A stretch of 64,000 nucleotides of DNA from Dioscorea cayenensis subsp. rotundata (GCF_009730915.1 NC_052473.1:18186100-18250099); one strand, 5' to 3'; counted from the stretch's first letter, positions 36,592 through 49,329 are shown. Numbers and translations are program-made. The notes: generated by a model not told the origin, from the letters alone.

Positions 36592-37591
36592 NNNNNNNNN
36601 NNNNNNNNNNNNNNNNNNNNNNNNNNNNNNNNNNNNNNNNNNNNNNNNNNNNNNNNNNNNNNNNNNNNNNNNNNNNNNNNNNNNNNNNNNNNNNNNNNNN
36701 NNNNNNNNNNNNNNNNNNNNNNNNNNNNNNNNNNNNNNNNNNNNNNNNNNNNNNNNNNNNNNNNNNNNNNNNNNNNNNNNNNNNNNNNNNNNNNNNNNNN
36801 NNNNNNNNNNNNNNNNNNNNNNNNNNNNNNNNNNNNNNNNNNNNNNNNNNNNNNNNNNNNNNNNNNNNNNNNNNNNNNNNNNNNNNNNNNNNNNNNNNNN
36901 NNNNNNNNNNNNNNNNNNNNNNNNNNNNNNNNNNNNNNNNNNNNNNNNNNNNNNNNNNNNNNNNNNNNNNNNNNNNNNNNNNNNNNNNNNNNNNNNNNNN
37001 NNNNNNNNNNNNNNNNNNNNNNNNNNNNNNNNNNNNNNNNNNNNNNNNNNNNNNNNNNNNNNNNNNNNNNNNNNNNNNNNNNNNNNNNNNNNNNNNNNNN
37101 NNNNNNNNNNNNNNNNNNNNNNNNNNNNNNNNNNNNNNNNNNNNNNNNNNNNNNNNNNNNNNNNNNNNNNNNNNNNNNNNNNNNNNNNNNNNNNNNNNNN
37201 NNNNNNNNNNNNNNNNNNNNNNNNNNNNNNNNNNNNNNNNNNNNNNNNNNNNNNNNNNNNNNNNNNNNNNNNNNNNNNNNNNNNNNNNNNNNNNNNNNNN
37301 NNNNNNNNNNNNNNNNNNNNNNNNNNNNNNNNNNNNNNNNNNNNNNNNNNNNNNNNNNNNNNNNNNNNNNNNNNNNNNNNNNNNNNNNNNNNNNNNNNNN
37401 NNNNNNNNNNNNNNNNNNNNNNNNNNNNNNNNNNNNNNNNNNNNNNNNNNNNNNNNNNNNNNNNNNNNNNNNNNNNNNNNNNNNNNNNNNNNNNNNNNNN
37501 NNNNNNNNNNNNNNNNNNNNNNNNNNNNNNNNNNNNNNNNNNNNNNNNNNNNNNNNNNNNNNNNNNNNNNNNNNNNNNNNNNNNNNNNNNN
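36592..37591. other. Assembly gap (1000 N)
   Basis: Exactly 1000 N, a conventional scaffold gap of unknown true length. Confidence 0.99.
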
Positions 37592-39564
37592 CGGCAAAAG
37601 AGTATGCATGCAAGAAATATATATATTGAGGGATATACATATGATTCTAATTTTATTAGGGTATACACACACTAACTGATATTGTTTTATTAAAAGAAAC
37701 AGTAATATATAATTTAAATTTCCAATGGTAATTAGTAAATAATGTAAATTTTGAGATTTTATTTGCAAGATGAACTTTAATTAATCGTTAAGAGAATGAA
37801 TTAAAAAAAAATTAAAAAAAAAGGAGAAGCTTTGCATGGGAATAGCATGTGGTTGGTCCACCAAGAGCTGTGATTCACTGTGCCAACTCATCTTTAAAAA
37901 CAAAAAAGCAAAGCATCCTAAGCTCGCTTAATTAAATAAGTGCAATTAATTAACATCTTAATCATGGTCAAACCTCAGTCAAACCATCATCAGGAGAGTG
38001 ATTAGTGGTGGTGTTTAATGACAACATTGCGCCGAAAGACACCTCTCCAAAACAAACATAAAATAAAACTCTGATTAATTAGTGTTTGAATTGAAACACT
38101 TAAAGATAACACCTAGTGTGTGTTTCTTCTTGAATTTTAATACATATATTTATATTTATATTAGGGTTTGGAGAGGAGAAGCAAGAGCATATGGGCAAAA
38201 TCTAAGTGTGAATAGGTTTTGTTTGAGTTTGAAGTGATGGGAAAAGAATTATAAAGAAATGTTTGTACTGAGTTCATGTGAAGAGGATATGGATGATCAG
38301 TGAGAGACCATTTGCATGTGAAATAATAAAGTTTGGTTCAGTGTGCATGCATGGTAGCCAGAGATTGTTTATTTAATTATATATACATATATTGTTTTAT
38401 TAATGTAAGCATGTTACATGAGTGAGGGTGATGTGTCCATATTAAAAGTAAATTAATGTGAAATTAAATTGAGTGTTGTTACATATAAATTTGGAGTGAA
38501 GCAAAGTAATTGAGTTTATATATATAATGTCAACTTAATTATATATGAGACAAAAGGCAATTCTTTTTGTAGGAATACTTTTATTTTAATTAACAAGATA
38601 TCTTTTCATGTCTTAATTTCTAAGAAATCTATTTGAGACTTGTATAACAATGCTTATAACTATACTTTTGCTTTGCCAAAAGGAGTTTGGAGAGTATATT
38701 TCCATAAAAAGACCATGTAATTTTTCCAACTTGAGTTACTTGGTACATAATATGAGCCTACATAAAGGCCTTTTTGCATAAATAATATCATAGCTCTCCA
38801 TTTGTCATCATAAAAATAAGGCATGCTTCCTCAGTACTCAAACTTAATTTGTTATATATATATATATACAGTGTGTGTATGCATGTGTGTATTTCATTCA
38901 CAGTACATATAAATATATAAATATATATATAAATATCTGACACAAAAAACACCAAGTGAGATGAGTTGTTTTGGTTTCTATAAAATAAGTTTTGGGGAAC
39001 TTTTTTAGACATTCAAATGCTCTTATTAATTAACAAAAAGGAAAAAAGAAAAAAGAAAGAAGAAGAAGAAGAAGTTGCTCAAAATGAGGGAAGAGAGAAG
39101 CTAAGTAGGCAAAAAGTGGAACAAAAGCAAAGCAAAGAGATGATGCAAAAGACTTTTATATCATTCCATCCTTGTGCATGACAAACATAAACAAAAAGAA
39201 ACCCCCTACCTATCTTGTTAATTATCTCCATATTGATAATATATAAAATATTATAAATATATATATATATATATATAAAACAAAGCTAAGCAGAAGCTCT
39301 GGCTCCAAAAGAAAAAGAGAACATACAAAAGGATACTGGTTTCTATTACATTGATGATGACAATATAGAATCATGTCAGTAATGAAAACAAACAGCAAAA
39401 GCAAAAGATTGTTAGTCTCTTTCTTTCTCTCTTTCCTGTCAAACATCTTCTCCTTGTAATATTTCATTTGACAGACTATGTCAGCACCCACCCCCACCAC
39501 CCACCACCACCACCACCACTTCACTTCTCTAGATCTCTCTTTCTCTCTCCATGCAAATCTATCA
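37592..39564. other. Intergenic region downstream of the AP2 gene
   Basis: No coding region recognised. It holds (AT)n runs at about 38856-38868 and 39258-39276 and GAA repeats near 39055. The end is presumably the 3'UTR of the minus-strand AP2 gene. Confidence 0.5.
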
Positions 39565-40284
39565 TCATTCTATCCCATAAATGGGTGTCTGAACAAGCCC
39601 CATGTTTGTCTTTCCAGTTTCATACTGGTAATAAGCAGTTGATGAGTTTGGTGCAACTGCTCCCCAGTTTCCAACATAGTTGTTGTTTCCTTCATAGTAT
39701 GAAGATGATGATGTTGTTGCAGTACTTCCATATGGCATTGAATTACAACTACTACTTTGTTCTTGTTGTTCTCCAACCATCCCATTGTTGTTCCAAACAT
39801 AGCACCCTGATCCATGTCCCATCATGTTATTCTGCTGATCATGTGAACTCATGAAACCCATATTAACACCATTAGAGAACACACCAAACCCTAATGCACC
39901 ATTACTGCTATTTTGCTGTTGCTGCTGCTGCTGAAGTGCAAGAAAGGACCAGTAATCCTGATCTGATGATTTCACAGGCAAAGCAGCAAAACCAATAGAC
40001 GATGAAGCATCATGACACTCAATTGATTGTTTAACATCAATGCTAAGAGCATCAGAAGATGAAGAAGATGATTCTGATGTCTTTGAACCCTTCCCTGTCA
40101 TGCCACCAATAGGTAGATTACTATTAATGATACTCTTTATATCATATCGGCTCATATCGAAGTTCGTCACCGCATTAAGTCCTCTAAACTTAATAGCAGC
40201 AATATCATACGCTTCCGCTGCTTCTTCTTGCGTACCTAAATCAATTATCACTTCCACATCAGTTAATTTACACCATAAAATACC

Positions 40285-40324
<40 letters not shown>

Positions 40325-40760
40325 AATAAGTAAACAATTATGTATATTGTACTCACTGAAAGTTCCTAAATAGAGGTCCTTGTTACCAGCAACTCTGCCA
40401 ATTCTTGCTTGCCATCTTCCATGTTGATGGTGTCTAAATTTTAAACATAATTATTATATATAAAAATTAAATCAATATATATATATATATAAGAAAAATA
40501 AATTAAAGAAACCTTGTGACTCCTCTGTAAATGGAAGCGCCTCTGGAGAAGCCACTGCTCTTCCTGCATGGAAATACTACTACGTGACTACGTGCTCTAT
40601 ATATTTTACATGCATGGTTTTGATTATAAAGTAATAAATAGAGAAAAACCTCCGAAGAGAAGCTACAAACTCTTGTCTGGTCATGTTCTTCATCTCTTCA
40701 AGCTCTTTCTCGTAGTTTGATACCTGTTTGATTAGCAAGAAAAGCGTATAAATATATGTA

Positions 40761-40802
<42 letters not shown>

Positions 40803-41844
40803 CCATTATGACCTTGAAGTAGGGGTATTTGAGGAACATACTGGAAAGTTAGTGGTGGTCGTCGGACCCCAGTACTTGAGCGCCGCCAGGTCATACGCTC
40901 TCGCTGCTTTGTCCTCCTTATCATACCCACCTATTTTTTTAAAAATAAAAAAATAAAAAAATGGAATTAAAATTTAATTATTTGAATTTTTTTCCAAGAA
41001 AAGAGGAAACACGAGGATGGGCAATGGCATACCCAAGTAGACTGGGAAGGACAGGAAACGGACAACAGGTCCCAACCAGAACATGCCACGTGTCCGACAA
41101 CCAAATAAGCGAAGCGCACGTTAGCAAAAACTTACTGTCAAAAAACTAAAGTACACCGGAAAACTCATATTAGTCCCATACCTTGTCTTCCCTTCCGGCT
41201 TTGCCCTTCCCGCCGGCAACTATTATCCCATAGATGCGCTTCATACCTCCCCGTCCACCGGTGTCTGCCCAAAATACCCCTATAACTTCCCCAAACTCCA
41301 AAGTCCAAACAAACACACACACACACTATATATATATAATGGGTGTGAAAAAGATGAGATTTATATATATATATATATATATATACCGGGTGACACCGCG
41401 GTAGATGGAGGTGCGTTGGCCGAAGGTATCAACAGGACGGCGAGCATCGGCAGGAGTAGGAACAAGAGCATCAGTGGCTGCGGAGACGGTGGAAGAGTCC
41501 GGCCGGAGTAAACCGGCAGCAATAGACTTCAAGTCAGAAGCATCATAGTGTCCTCCTTCAGTTGGAAAAAGCTCCCTAAAAAAATCTTCCAGCTTTTGGC
41601 CCTTCTCTCCCTCCCATCATCTCCACTCTCCTCCTCCCTCCTTCCTCCCCTGTAAAACATCAAATTGGTCATTGATCAGAAAGACAACTTCTTTATATAA
41701 TCAAAGATATATATATATATATATAGATAAGTAGATAGAGAGAGGGAGAGAGGGACCATGGGGAGAGGAGGAGAAGGCTTCAAGAAGACAAGGTTGATGG
41801 GAAAGGGAGAAGGCAAGCCAGTTGTGAGGGTTGTCCATGTCCAT
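39565..41844 (-). CDS. AIL5: AINTEGUMENTA-like/PLETHORA AP2 transcription factor (AIL5-like)
   Basis: DNA-binding factor of the euANT lineage that maintains meristem and embryonic identity. Exons, minus-strand order: 41844-41757, 41649-41387, 41264-41182, 41041-41033 (9-nt microexon), 40930-40842, 40723-40650, 40563-40513, 40433-40357, 40235-39565; about 468 codons. N-terminus [17 protein letters not shown] is the eu[11 protein letters not shown] motif. First AP2 repeat: [25 protein letters not shown] (microexon), [21 protein letters not shown]. Linker: [20 protein letters not shown]. Second repeat: [20 protein letters not shown]...[30 protein letters not shown]. Tail has a polyQ run and ends [10 protein letters not shown], close to AIL5 (LHTPVFGLE). 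Exon 2 needs one T fewer at 41594-41597 for the conserved GPKLEDFF; as written it hits a stop, so there is a frame break or error. Clear euANT; the AIL5 assignment is less certain. Confidence 0.9.
41033..41041 (-). other. 9-nt microexon encoding the VYLG junction
   Basis: TCTACTTGG flanked by CAG and GTATGCC on the minus strand. Joined to the phase-1 G of the upstream exon and GT of the next, it restores V-Y-L-G in the first AP2 repeat. A 9-nt microexon here is characteristic of AINTEGUMENTA-lineage genes. Confidence 0.9.
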
Positions 41845-42377
41845 GGTTTGGGGAAGAGTGAGTTTTGTTGGGAAGATGGAGGAGAAGGTTTTGTTTGTTT
41901 TGTTTTGTTTTACTTGGGAGAGGAAGAGAAGAAGGGAAGAAGAAGATATAGAGGTGGTGAAGAAGGAAGGGTATAATGGGAATAAAAAGTTTTTAGAAAG
42001 AGATTGAGAGAGAGAAAGAAGAAGGCACGGAACCCTAGAGATGGGTATTTTTAATGGAAGGTGAGAAAAGGAGTGATATGTAATAATAAGAAAAGTTAGG
42101 GGGGTTTTAGGAAAAGTTGAGGGGCAAGTGGAAGCATTACATGGGTTACTCTTGGCGGTCATAGCTTGACCGTGCATGGAAAGTAAAGAGATAGGAAATG
42201 GTGTTGGTGTGGTGTTCCTTTCGACCACGTTAAGCATGGTTTATAGTGAATTTATTTTATCTTTTTAATTATTTTTTAAATTTTATTGAATGGGATATCG
42301 TTGTTTGTTTCGTTGTTTTGGAGCGGGAGTAGGATAAGGGTAATGGAGGGTGGAGGAGCAAGAGAAGGGGAATGGGA

Positions 42378-42625
42378 CACGTGGACCAATGAGGTGAGGA
42401 GAGAGAGGATGGAATGCATGCGATGCCACGTGGACTAATATGGGAAGCCGCATTCTTTGCGCGTTTGGAGAGGTGTCTGGTCACCGGCCCGGTGAGTTTA
42501 CCGCTGTGTTGGCATGAATAGAGAGTATTGTTACTATTACTGGCACAAGGGTGCGTTCACTGCGTTGTATACCAAATTATTTAATACTTACCAAATATAA
42601 AAATAATAACGTTTATTGCCACGTG
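42378..42625. promoter_or_regulatory. Three G-boxes upstream of the AP2 gene
   Basis: CACGTG palindromes at 42378-42383, 42427-42432 (both CACGTGGAC) and 42620-42625 (CCACGTGG). They lie 0.5-0.8 kb upstream of the AIL5-like start. G-boxes bind bHLH/bZIP factors (PIF, HY5, ABF). Confidence 0.6.
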
Positions 42626-43232
42626 GAATATATTCGTTAGTTTTACCGAAAAAATTTCTAAAACTTTAAAATTAAATATTAAATGTCATAAATGATTATT
42701 TTGAATATATGTTTTTTTATTTTAAAAAAAATTGTAATGTTACTCTATTTTTTAAAAACTTTATTTTATGTAAAGATTGAAATAATTTATTTCATCTAAA
42801 AAATCATATACAATATCGAAATTGTTTCGATGAACTAATGATATTAAGGGTGGCAAAAACTAATTACTTCATTTACTTCAATTGGCTAAAAAAAAAGATA
42901 AAAAGAAAGCTATGCCAGCAATATCATGCATCATCTTATCATTCTTATTTATTTTATTTTTTAAAAATAAATTAATGATATTTATAAATGATAAAAAACT
43001 ATTGCATGATTCTTTTTTCTCCATCATGAAAAGGAAAGAACGAAGGCAAGATTGAGTTGGGACCTCATCTTAAAGAGAGCTAGAATCCAAATGAAAACCA
43101 TCCCTCTCCACCATTAATAAATATATAAATCAACATTTGAGTCACAGTGTCACATATGTATGTCTTCATCATTGAGCCACAATTTATTATCAATAGATGG
43201 TCATTAATCTCTAAGTTAATGTTCAAACTCTA

Positions 43233-43272
<40 letters not shown>

Positions 43273-43837
43273 CACAAGTTCCGATATGTTGTTAAATTTC
43301 TCATATAATACTAGTCATTAAAATGTTCCACGTAAATCCATGCATGCATGATGCATGGCATAGTACATTTGTTGCCTCGAGATGTGAACTAGTTTTTTTA
43401 GATTGAGCGCTTACCGGCCATGAGATCCATTCTTTTGTTTGATTGTTACATTTGAAGGATTATATGGAATAGTATTTAGATATAAAAATGCTTTTTAGGT
43501 CTAGGAATATATATATATATATATATATGGACCCATCATCTAGGGATGTTCCTAGATTTCAAATATACTGACGTCCATATTACCCATTGAACTGACCACT
43601 TTATCATTATAAATAGGAAACCGTTTTCAGTTGTTGCATAAACGATCATGAAACAAGAAAAATATACAATGCTATATACAATCAACCATCGACGACGATC
43701 CAACTAGATTTAAAACGTCCATAAATTTTAAATCTGGGACTTACCTAAACGATCTTTTTTCCGATATATATATATATATATGTCTTCATTAATCATACCC
43801 TTTATTTTTATTCACTTACATCTGCTTTTTTTAGTTA

Positions 43838-43904
<67 letters not shown>

Positions 43905-43980
43905 ATTTTAAACAATTTCATTTATATCAATTAAACAGGAAATTAAAGTTAATAATGCTGGATATGAAATATTTTTAATA
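42626..43980. other. AT-rich intergenic region with long (AT)n
   Basis: No gene recognised. It contains (AAT)n at 43233-43269 and a ~60-nt (AT)n run at 43841-43900. Confidence 0.6.
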
Positions 43981-44165
43981 ATCGCCGGATATAAAAATAT
44001 CGCTACCGACCATTTTTCGGTTTTATCGAAGACGGCCCCTTTACAGTGAGCTGCTCGCCGAACGTCGAAAAGTACTGGCCTCGAGCTCGATCTCCATCCC
44101 GCTGAAGCGTGAGGGGACGCGGTCGCATGAAAGTCACTGCCCCCCACACGTTTCGTCTCTGGGCT
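43981..44165. other. Unexplained GC-rich island
   Basis: About 185 bases far richer in G/C and CpG than the surroundings (CGCCGG, GACGGCCCC, CTCGCCGAACGTCGAAAAG, GGGGACGCGGTCGC). On the minus strand a 79-codon frame crosses it, but I do not recognise the peptide. It could be an organellar insert, part of an unknown repeat or a gene remnant. Confidence 0.4.
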
Positions 44166-46100
44166 TTTTATGACTTATCGCTTTTCTAAAAAAATATATT
44201 ATTTTAATATTATTTAGAATAATATTTTAAAAAATCTCTCTACTCAATTATTCAAAATAAAAGAAAAACTTAACAATATTGAATTTTTACATTATACCTT
44301 CATTATAATATCAACCGATCGAATAAAAACATGAAAAATGACATAGTATGAAACCATTTAACATGATTTAAAATATTTTAAAAACCCATCATTACTTCAA
44401 AACCTTTTTTCTCTGTCAAATCAAAAATTATTTTCTTTCTTATACAAACAAAATTCTTGGTAAATTTTTAATTAAAACACATACAAAAAAAATGATTAAA
44501 ACGAGCTCTAATTCAAGCTCTTATTAAGTGTTTGAAAAAACATAGACAAGGAGAGCCCTACCATGAAAGTTACTATATAAATAAATATATATATTTATTT
44601 TCTTTATATATATATATATATATTAATTTTTTGTGGGGTCGACGGATATCTGAAGATGGACCACCGTGCACCGTCCGTTGGAAACGATCAAAGTGATATA
44701 TATGAATGGGGACCACTAGATGATAAAAAAGTAACTTGATGACATAGATTTATCATTTCCACCGTATGATCGTGATCATGCGGTCATTCCGACCGGATGG
44801 CCCCCAACCGTCAGATTTCAGATAAAGAGAGAAATTTCTTGGAATAAACGGTGGATCCCACTCTCAACACTACCTAATCTCCATCACGTGCTTTTTTTGC
44901 TGTCTCTTATCGGATTCGGGTCTCTTAATTTTCCCAACCCGAATCCGAACTCTCCATCCATCATTGATAATGCATTCATTATTTAAATTAAATATCTCAT
45001 CCCACATTATTTGATTCATCATAATATTTACAAATTTGATAATAATAACATATAACCATATTTATTATTTAAAAAATATATAATAATACATGATAAAATT
45101 AGGAATATTTATCTTACAAACTAATAATGTTTTAAACTCAAAAATTAATTATGATTATCATTAAAAAAAAAGGGTAAAAAAATAAAGTAGTGAGGGCATC
45201 CAATGGTGGGGATAAAGGTCAAAGGGGGATCGGACGGTGGTGGGGCCTTCATAGATGATTAATTTCTATTCTTGTTTGATCGTACTACGGTCATACTACA
45301 TCATTCCCCCCACCACTCATCTATCTCACCTTTTTCTTTTTTTATATTCTTCCTATTTTTCCATTTTTAATAAATAGGAAAATTAAATTGATTTTTAAAA
45401 TTAATATAATTTTTTTGAAAAATAAATTTGAGCATTATAAAGGTTTAGGTAAACATTGGTGTGGTAAGTTTAACTCTTTTCTTAATGTGGGGTGGTAATG
45501 TGTAGTTTGTTGTGGGTGCAAGCCTACACTCAAAGTCTCCGATCAAGAAAATTTTTTTAAATTTTTGATAATCAATTTTTGACCCATGTAGACACTCGTG
45601 AATGTCTTTATAGCAATAGTCATTAGATTTACATCAAAACAACTACTATCAATTCATATACAAGTACTCAAATATCATTAAAGAGTGCTTAACATCGATT
45701 ATATGTAGTATAAAAACAATAAATTCATACATAATTTTTTATACAAGTAATAGTTATTGGATGATGATTCAATAGTTATTATTAAGTATTATTGAAAAAC
45801 AAAGAATCTCTAAAAGAGATTCGCGCGATATATATGGGCCGTGTCATGTGAACAAGGAGGAGCTAGAAAGGCATAAGCACAATATATATATATATGAAAA
45901 CAATAATTATGTAATATTTTACAATATCCAAGGCCATACCAACTTGAAGCTAAACTTCAATCATGAACATCATGTTCAAATACGGCAATGCATCCAAAGT
46001 TTGACATCAAACTATATTATTACCCATTTTATTGAAGTGCTAATTATTTATTCAATATTATTTTTAAAAAAATTAGTAAACCTTTAACATTTTATTCATC

Positions 46101-46142
<42 letters not shown>

Positions 46143-46190
46143 TAATATATTGAAGATATAATGTTATCAACTATATATATATATATATAT
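44166..46190. other. AT-rich intergenic region
   Basis: No gene recognised. One further G-box at 44885-44890. Pockets of higher GC with GACCGGATGGCCCCCAACCG at about 44.79 kb look regulatory rather than coding. Confidence 0.5.
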
Positions 46191-46196
46191 TCATTG

Positions 46197-46228
46197 CACG
46201 TGCGTACACGTGTGAAACGGGACACGTG
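46197..46228. promoter_or_regulatory. Triple G-box cluster
   Basis: CACGTG at 46197-46202, 46207-46212 and 46223-46228, all within 32 bp, the last two in the ACACGTGTG context. No gene start is recognised within 1 kb. Confidence 0.65.
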
Positions 46229-47413
46229 TGAAAGAAGAGGGTAGGAGGAATGGGCGTGGACGGTGACGGGAACCAACGGTCAAAGATTGGTTAAACAAAT
46301 GGAGAATGGTCAGTGAAGGAATCATTCCCTCACGTTCCTAACCCTAACCCCTTCATAATTAACCCTCTTCACACCCTCTTCATTCTTATATAATTAATCT
46401 CTTTTTTTCTTTTTGCTTTCCACCCCTTGAACCAACTCTAATTTTACTTTTTACCCCTTTAATAATAAAATTCACAAATAAAAAAATATTTGCATGTTGT
46501 TTTTTGTATGTCAAAAATTTTTATAAAGAATTGAACCACTATTGCAATAGTCTAGCGATAAAAGTATTTAACTCCAATATGAAAAATCTAGGATCCTTGA
46601 CTGCTTCTTAATGTATGATTAAAGAAATAAAAAAATGTATAAAAAAAATAAATAAGTGTATAAATAGTACCTAAACCATTGTATATTTCTCTAGATTGGA
46701 GGGTGTTTTAATTTATTTTTACTGTTCATCAAATCTCAGTAGACCTGTAGCTAACATGTGTGCAATGACATAGCTATTAGATTTGAATCCAATAATTGAG
46801 CTATAGATATTAGTAGGTTTTTTTATATAATAATGCTGGTACATGATTGATCACTTATATTAATATATAGAGAGAGAATTAATTTTGATTTAATTAATTT
46901 ATTTGATTTTTTAAACTAACACTAGATTAAACAAATAAAGATTACTTAAAAATTCTAATATGGTCATAATTATTTATACTATAAATTTTTTGTTAAATTT
47001 TTTTAATCGACTACTCACTAAATAAATATTTTTATTATTATTATTTGATAATTTTAAATTTTTACTAAGCAATCATCCTCTCATTATATTTCCATATATC
47101 AATAAAAATAAGCAACGGTAAATATGTAATATTTTGTCAAAACCATTTAATTGAAGTTGCTAGAGACATCAATATGGGTTTTTAATATTATGCGTAAAAA
47201 TGGTGAGAGTTTAAATTCTCATCCATGAGGTGAGAGCACGTCCGAAAACATTAACTCATGTACATATACGTAAGTGTAAACATAAGGATGAAAAAGATTA
47301 TGAGGAAAATCAGGGGCTAAAAAGAAAAAGAAGCACAAATAAGAACAATACAAAGGAAATGAGTAGAATAACCGCAGAATAAAATAAGCAAACCCGTACC
47401 TTACGTCTCTTTG
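46229..47413. other. Intergenic region between G-box clusters
   Basis: No coding region recognised. CCTAACCCTAACCCC (telo-box-like) occurs at about 46337-46351. The rest is AT-rich. Confidence 0.5.
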
Positions 47414-47577
47414 CACGTGTCACCGCCGATACGCTGACCATATCTGGCCACGTGGCGCCCGCATCGCACGGAATCACGTGAGGTGGTGCGCATCACGTGC
47501 GATCTGCACGTGCGGACGAACGAGTATCCAAAGGGTCGCAGAATCCGGTCAAAAGAAAGGAGGGTGGTGGTCACGTG
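47414..47577. promoter_or_regulatory. Six-G-box cluster in a GC-rich island
   Basis: CACGTG occurs at 47414, 47449, 47475, 47494, 47507 and 47572: six palindromes in 164 bp, in varied flanks (GCACGTGT, CCACGTGG, TCACGTGA, TCACGTGC, GCACGTGC, TCACGTGG). The varied flanks show it is not a simple tandem repeat. The island is locally GC- and CpG-rich. It looks like a compact bHLH/bZIP-responsive enhancer or the promoter of a transcript I cannot see. The nearest supported genes are a DUF688-like gene (start 49261, minus) and the AIL5-like gene (start 41844, minus). Confidence 0.7.
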
Positions 47578-47877
47578 GGATAGTAAATAAAAACACAGTG
47601 AAAATATTTAAAATTATAAAAAATAAGGTTTTTAATGGATAAAAGCCACATCATTCAGTACTAAGAATGGATATGGATGCATAAAGTTAAATAGTAAGAT
47701 GATGGTGGTGGTGTTAGGGCTAACTATAAAACCTTAATTTAAATTTTATGTGAATTTTTAATGTTTTTAATGTTTTTTGTTGAGATAGTGTTTGTTTCAT
47801 TGATTTAGTTAATTGGAAAGTTTAATAGTTGCCATGTGCTCTTGCCACTAACCTCACTACATAAGTCATGCGGCAAA

Positions 47878-47925
47878 TTAGGGTTAGGGTTAGGGTTAGG
47901 GTTAGGATTAGGATTAGGGTTAGGT
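47878..47925 (+). repeat. Interstitial TTAGGG-type telomeric-like array
   Basis: Eight hexamers: TTAGGG four times, TTAGGA twice, TTAGGG, TTAGGT. The unit is the 6-nt TTAGGG, not the usual plant TTTAGGG. Confidence 0.85.
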
Positions 47926-48895
47926 AGTTTAGTTTGTGTGGAGGGACGTTTGTTATTATAGTTTATTTTTAATTTTTAAAATGTTATAATGTTTTTATAT
48001 ATGTTACTAACTTTTGAACTATGGAATTGGAGTGGTTTTTTATGTCTTTTTATGTGAGTATTCAGAAAAACAACACATGTTAATAATTAATTTTATTTAA
48101 TATATAGAAATGCAGAGAAAAATAAAAGTGATAAAAATATTGTAGATCATTTAAATAAAAAAAGAATAAACTTACATAAAAAAATATCAGATTATTAATG
48201 ATAGTTAAATACAACATTCTTAGACTAATTACAAATTTTAGTTATCAGTTTCACAAACTTATTTATTCACTTTTTATATTTATTGAAAAGTATCAAATGA
48301 ACTTCAAATGATAAAAGCCCATTATGTAGACGGGCCTTATTAGGAAAAGATCCAAGTAATGGTTTAGATTCATTAGTTTCTCATTACTTAAATAACTTCC
48401 CTTCTTGATGAGCAAGGTTATATTATTATTTCAAAAACTACACATAGCCAAGAGGTACCACTGTGCCTTTATGAATAAGGGGTCAGTGAGTTTGAACCCC
48501 TCAATTTACAAATACATGTCCCCTGTGAGAAGTACGTGTCAGGTCCCAGTGAAGAAAGACGACTTTTTCAGCTATTTTCAAAATCAGTGACGATAGTAGA
48601 ATTTATCCTTTAAAAGATTTACAAACCACCTTTTAAATAACGCACTGACATTTGTTTGTTCTATCTACATCTTTTTATACTAGGAAAATAAAAGAATATA
48701 AACTATATTAATGTCCTTTTTTCCACAAGGAAAATAAAAGATAAAAAACATGTTAATGTTACAAGATGACAAATAATGGCACGATCATGTATATACATGA
48801 GTTAATATGTATAATATTAATGATATATACATGATACTCAAAATTATACACATGATACTCAACATCAATTGGATGAACAAGACTTGTATATAAAT
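47926..48895. other. AT-rich intergenic region
   Basis: No gene recognised. The right end is presumably the 3'UTR of the small minus-strand gene. Confidence 0.5.
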
Positions 48896-49261
48896 CTAAA
48901 GCTTCTCTTGAGTAATGGCTTGAAAAAAACAACCATTGCATTGTGTTGAAGAATTTGTCGAGTCATGCATTAGCGATAAAAGCTTATCTCGATGATGTTG
49001 TCGAGCTATTCTTGCACTTTCAACTGCCGGAGGAGGGCTAAGAACAGGTGAAAATTCAAGATCTGGTGTGCTTTTGGACTTCCCGGGTTGAATTTCCCAT
49101 TCAAATGGTACTTTACCACATTCTCTATAAAATATCACCGATGAGACATTGGATGTTTTTTCATGAGTGAGAAGATGAGAGACAACAAGATCATCTCTTT
49201 GGAATGAAAAGGGTATACCAAAGTTGTTTTGCTTTGGCTCTTCCTCATCATACTTCTTCAT
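48896..49261 (-). CDS. Small DUF688-like plant protein
   Basis: 121 residues, single exon. Seen: N-terminal acidic/polar stretch (MKKYDEEEPKQNN), then GKVPFEWEIQPGKSKSTPDL, the VPF-x-WE-x-x-PG-x-x-K/P signature found near the N-terminus of plant DUF688-type proteins, then a Pro-rich LSPPPAVESAR segment. Function unknown in the family. It is shorter than most DUF688 proteins, so it may be a short paralogue. No signal peptide or membrane segment is evident. The conserved motif and clean frame argue it is real; expression unproven. Confidence 0.68.
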   Translation of the reverse strand: MKKYDEEEPKQNNFGIPFSFQRDDLVVSHLLTHEKTSNVSSVIFYRECGKVPFEWEIQPGKSKSTPDLEFSPVLSPPPAVESARIARQHHRDKLLSLMHDSTNSSTQCNGCFFQAITQEKL

Positions 49262-49328
49262 TGTATCTTCTTTTCAAGTTGTGAGGATATGAGGCTTGTA
49301 TGGATGTGTATATATGCAGGTATGAAGG

Positions 49329-49329
49329 A

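Noticed and set aside
36536-37768. Long frames across the N runs (also 55926-57043)
   Set aside because: Made of unknown residues from the assembly gaps.
42845-42870. AGGGTGGCAAAAAC, similar to the hAT TIR at 11984
   Set aside because: No matching opposite terminus or target duplication nearby.
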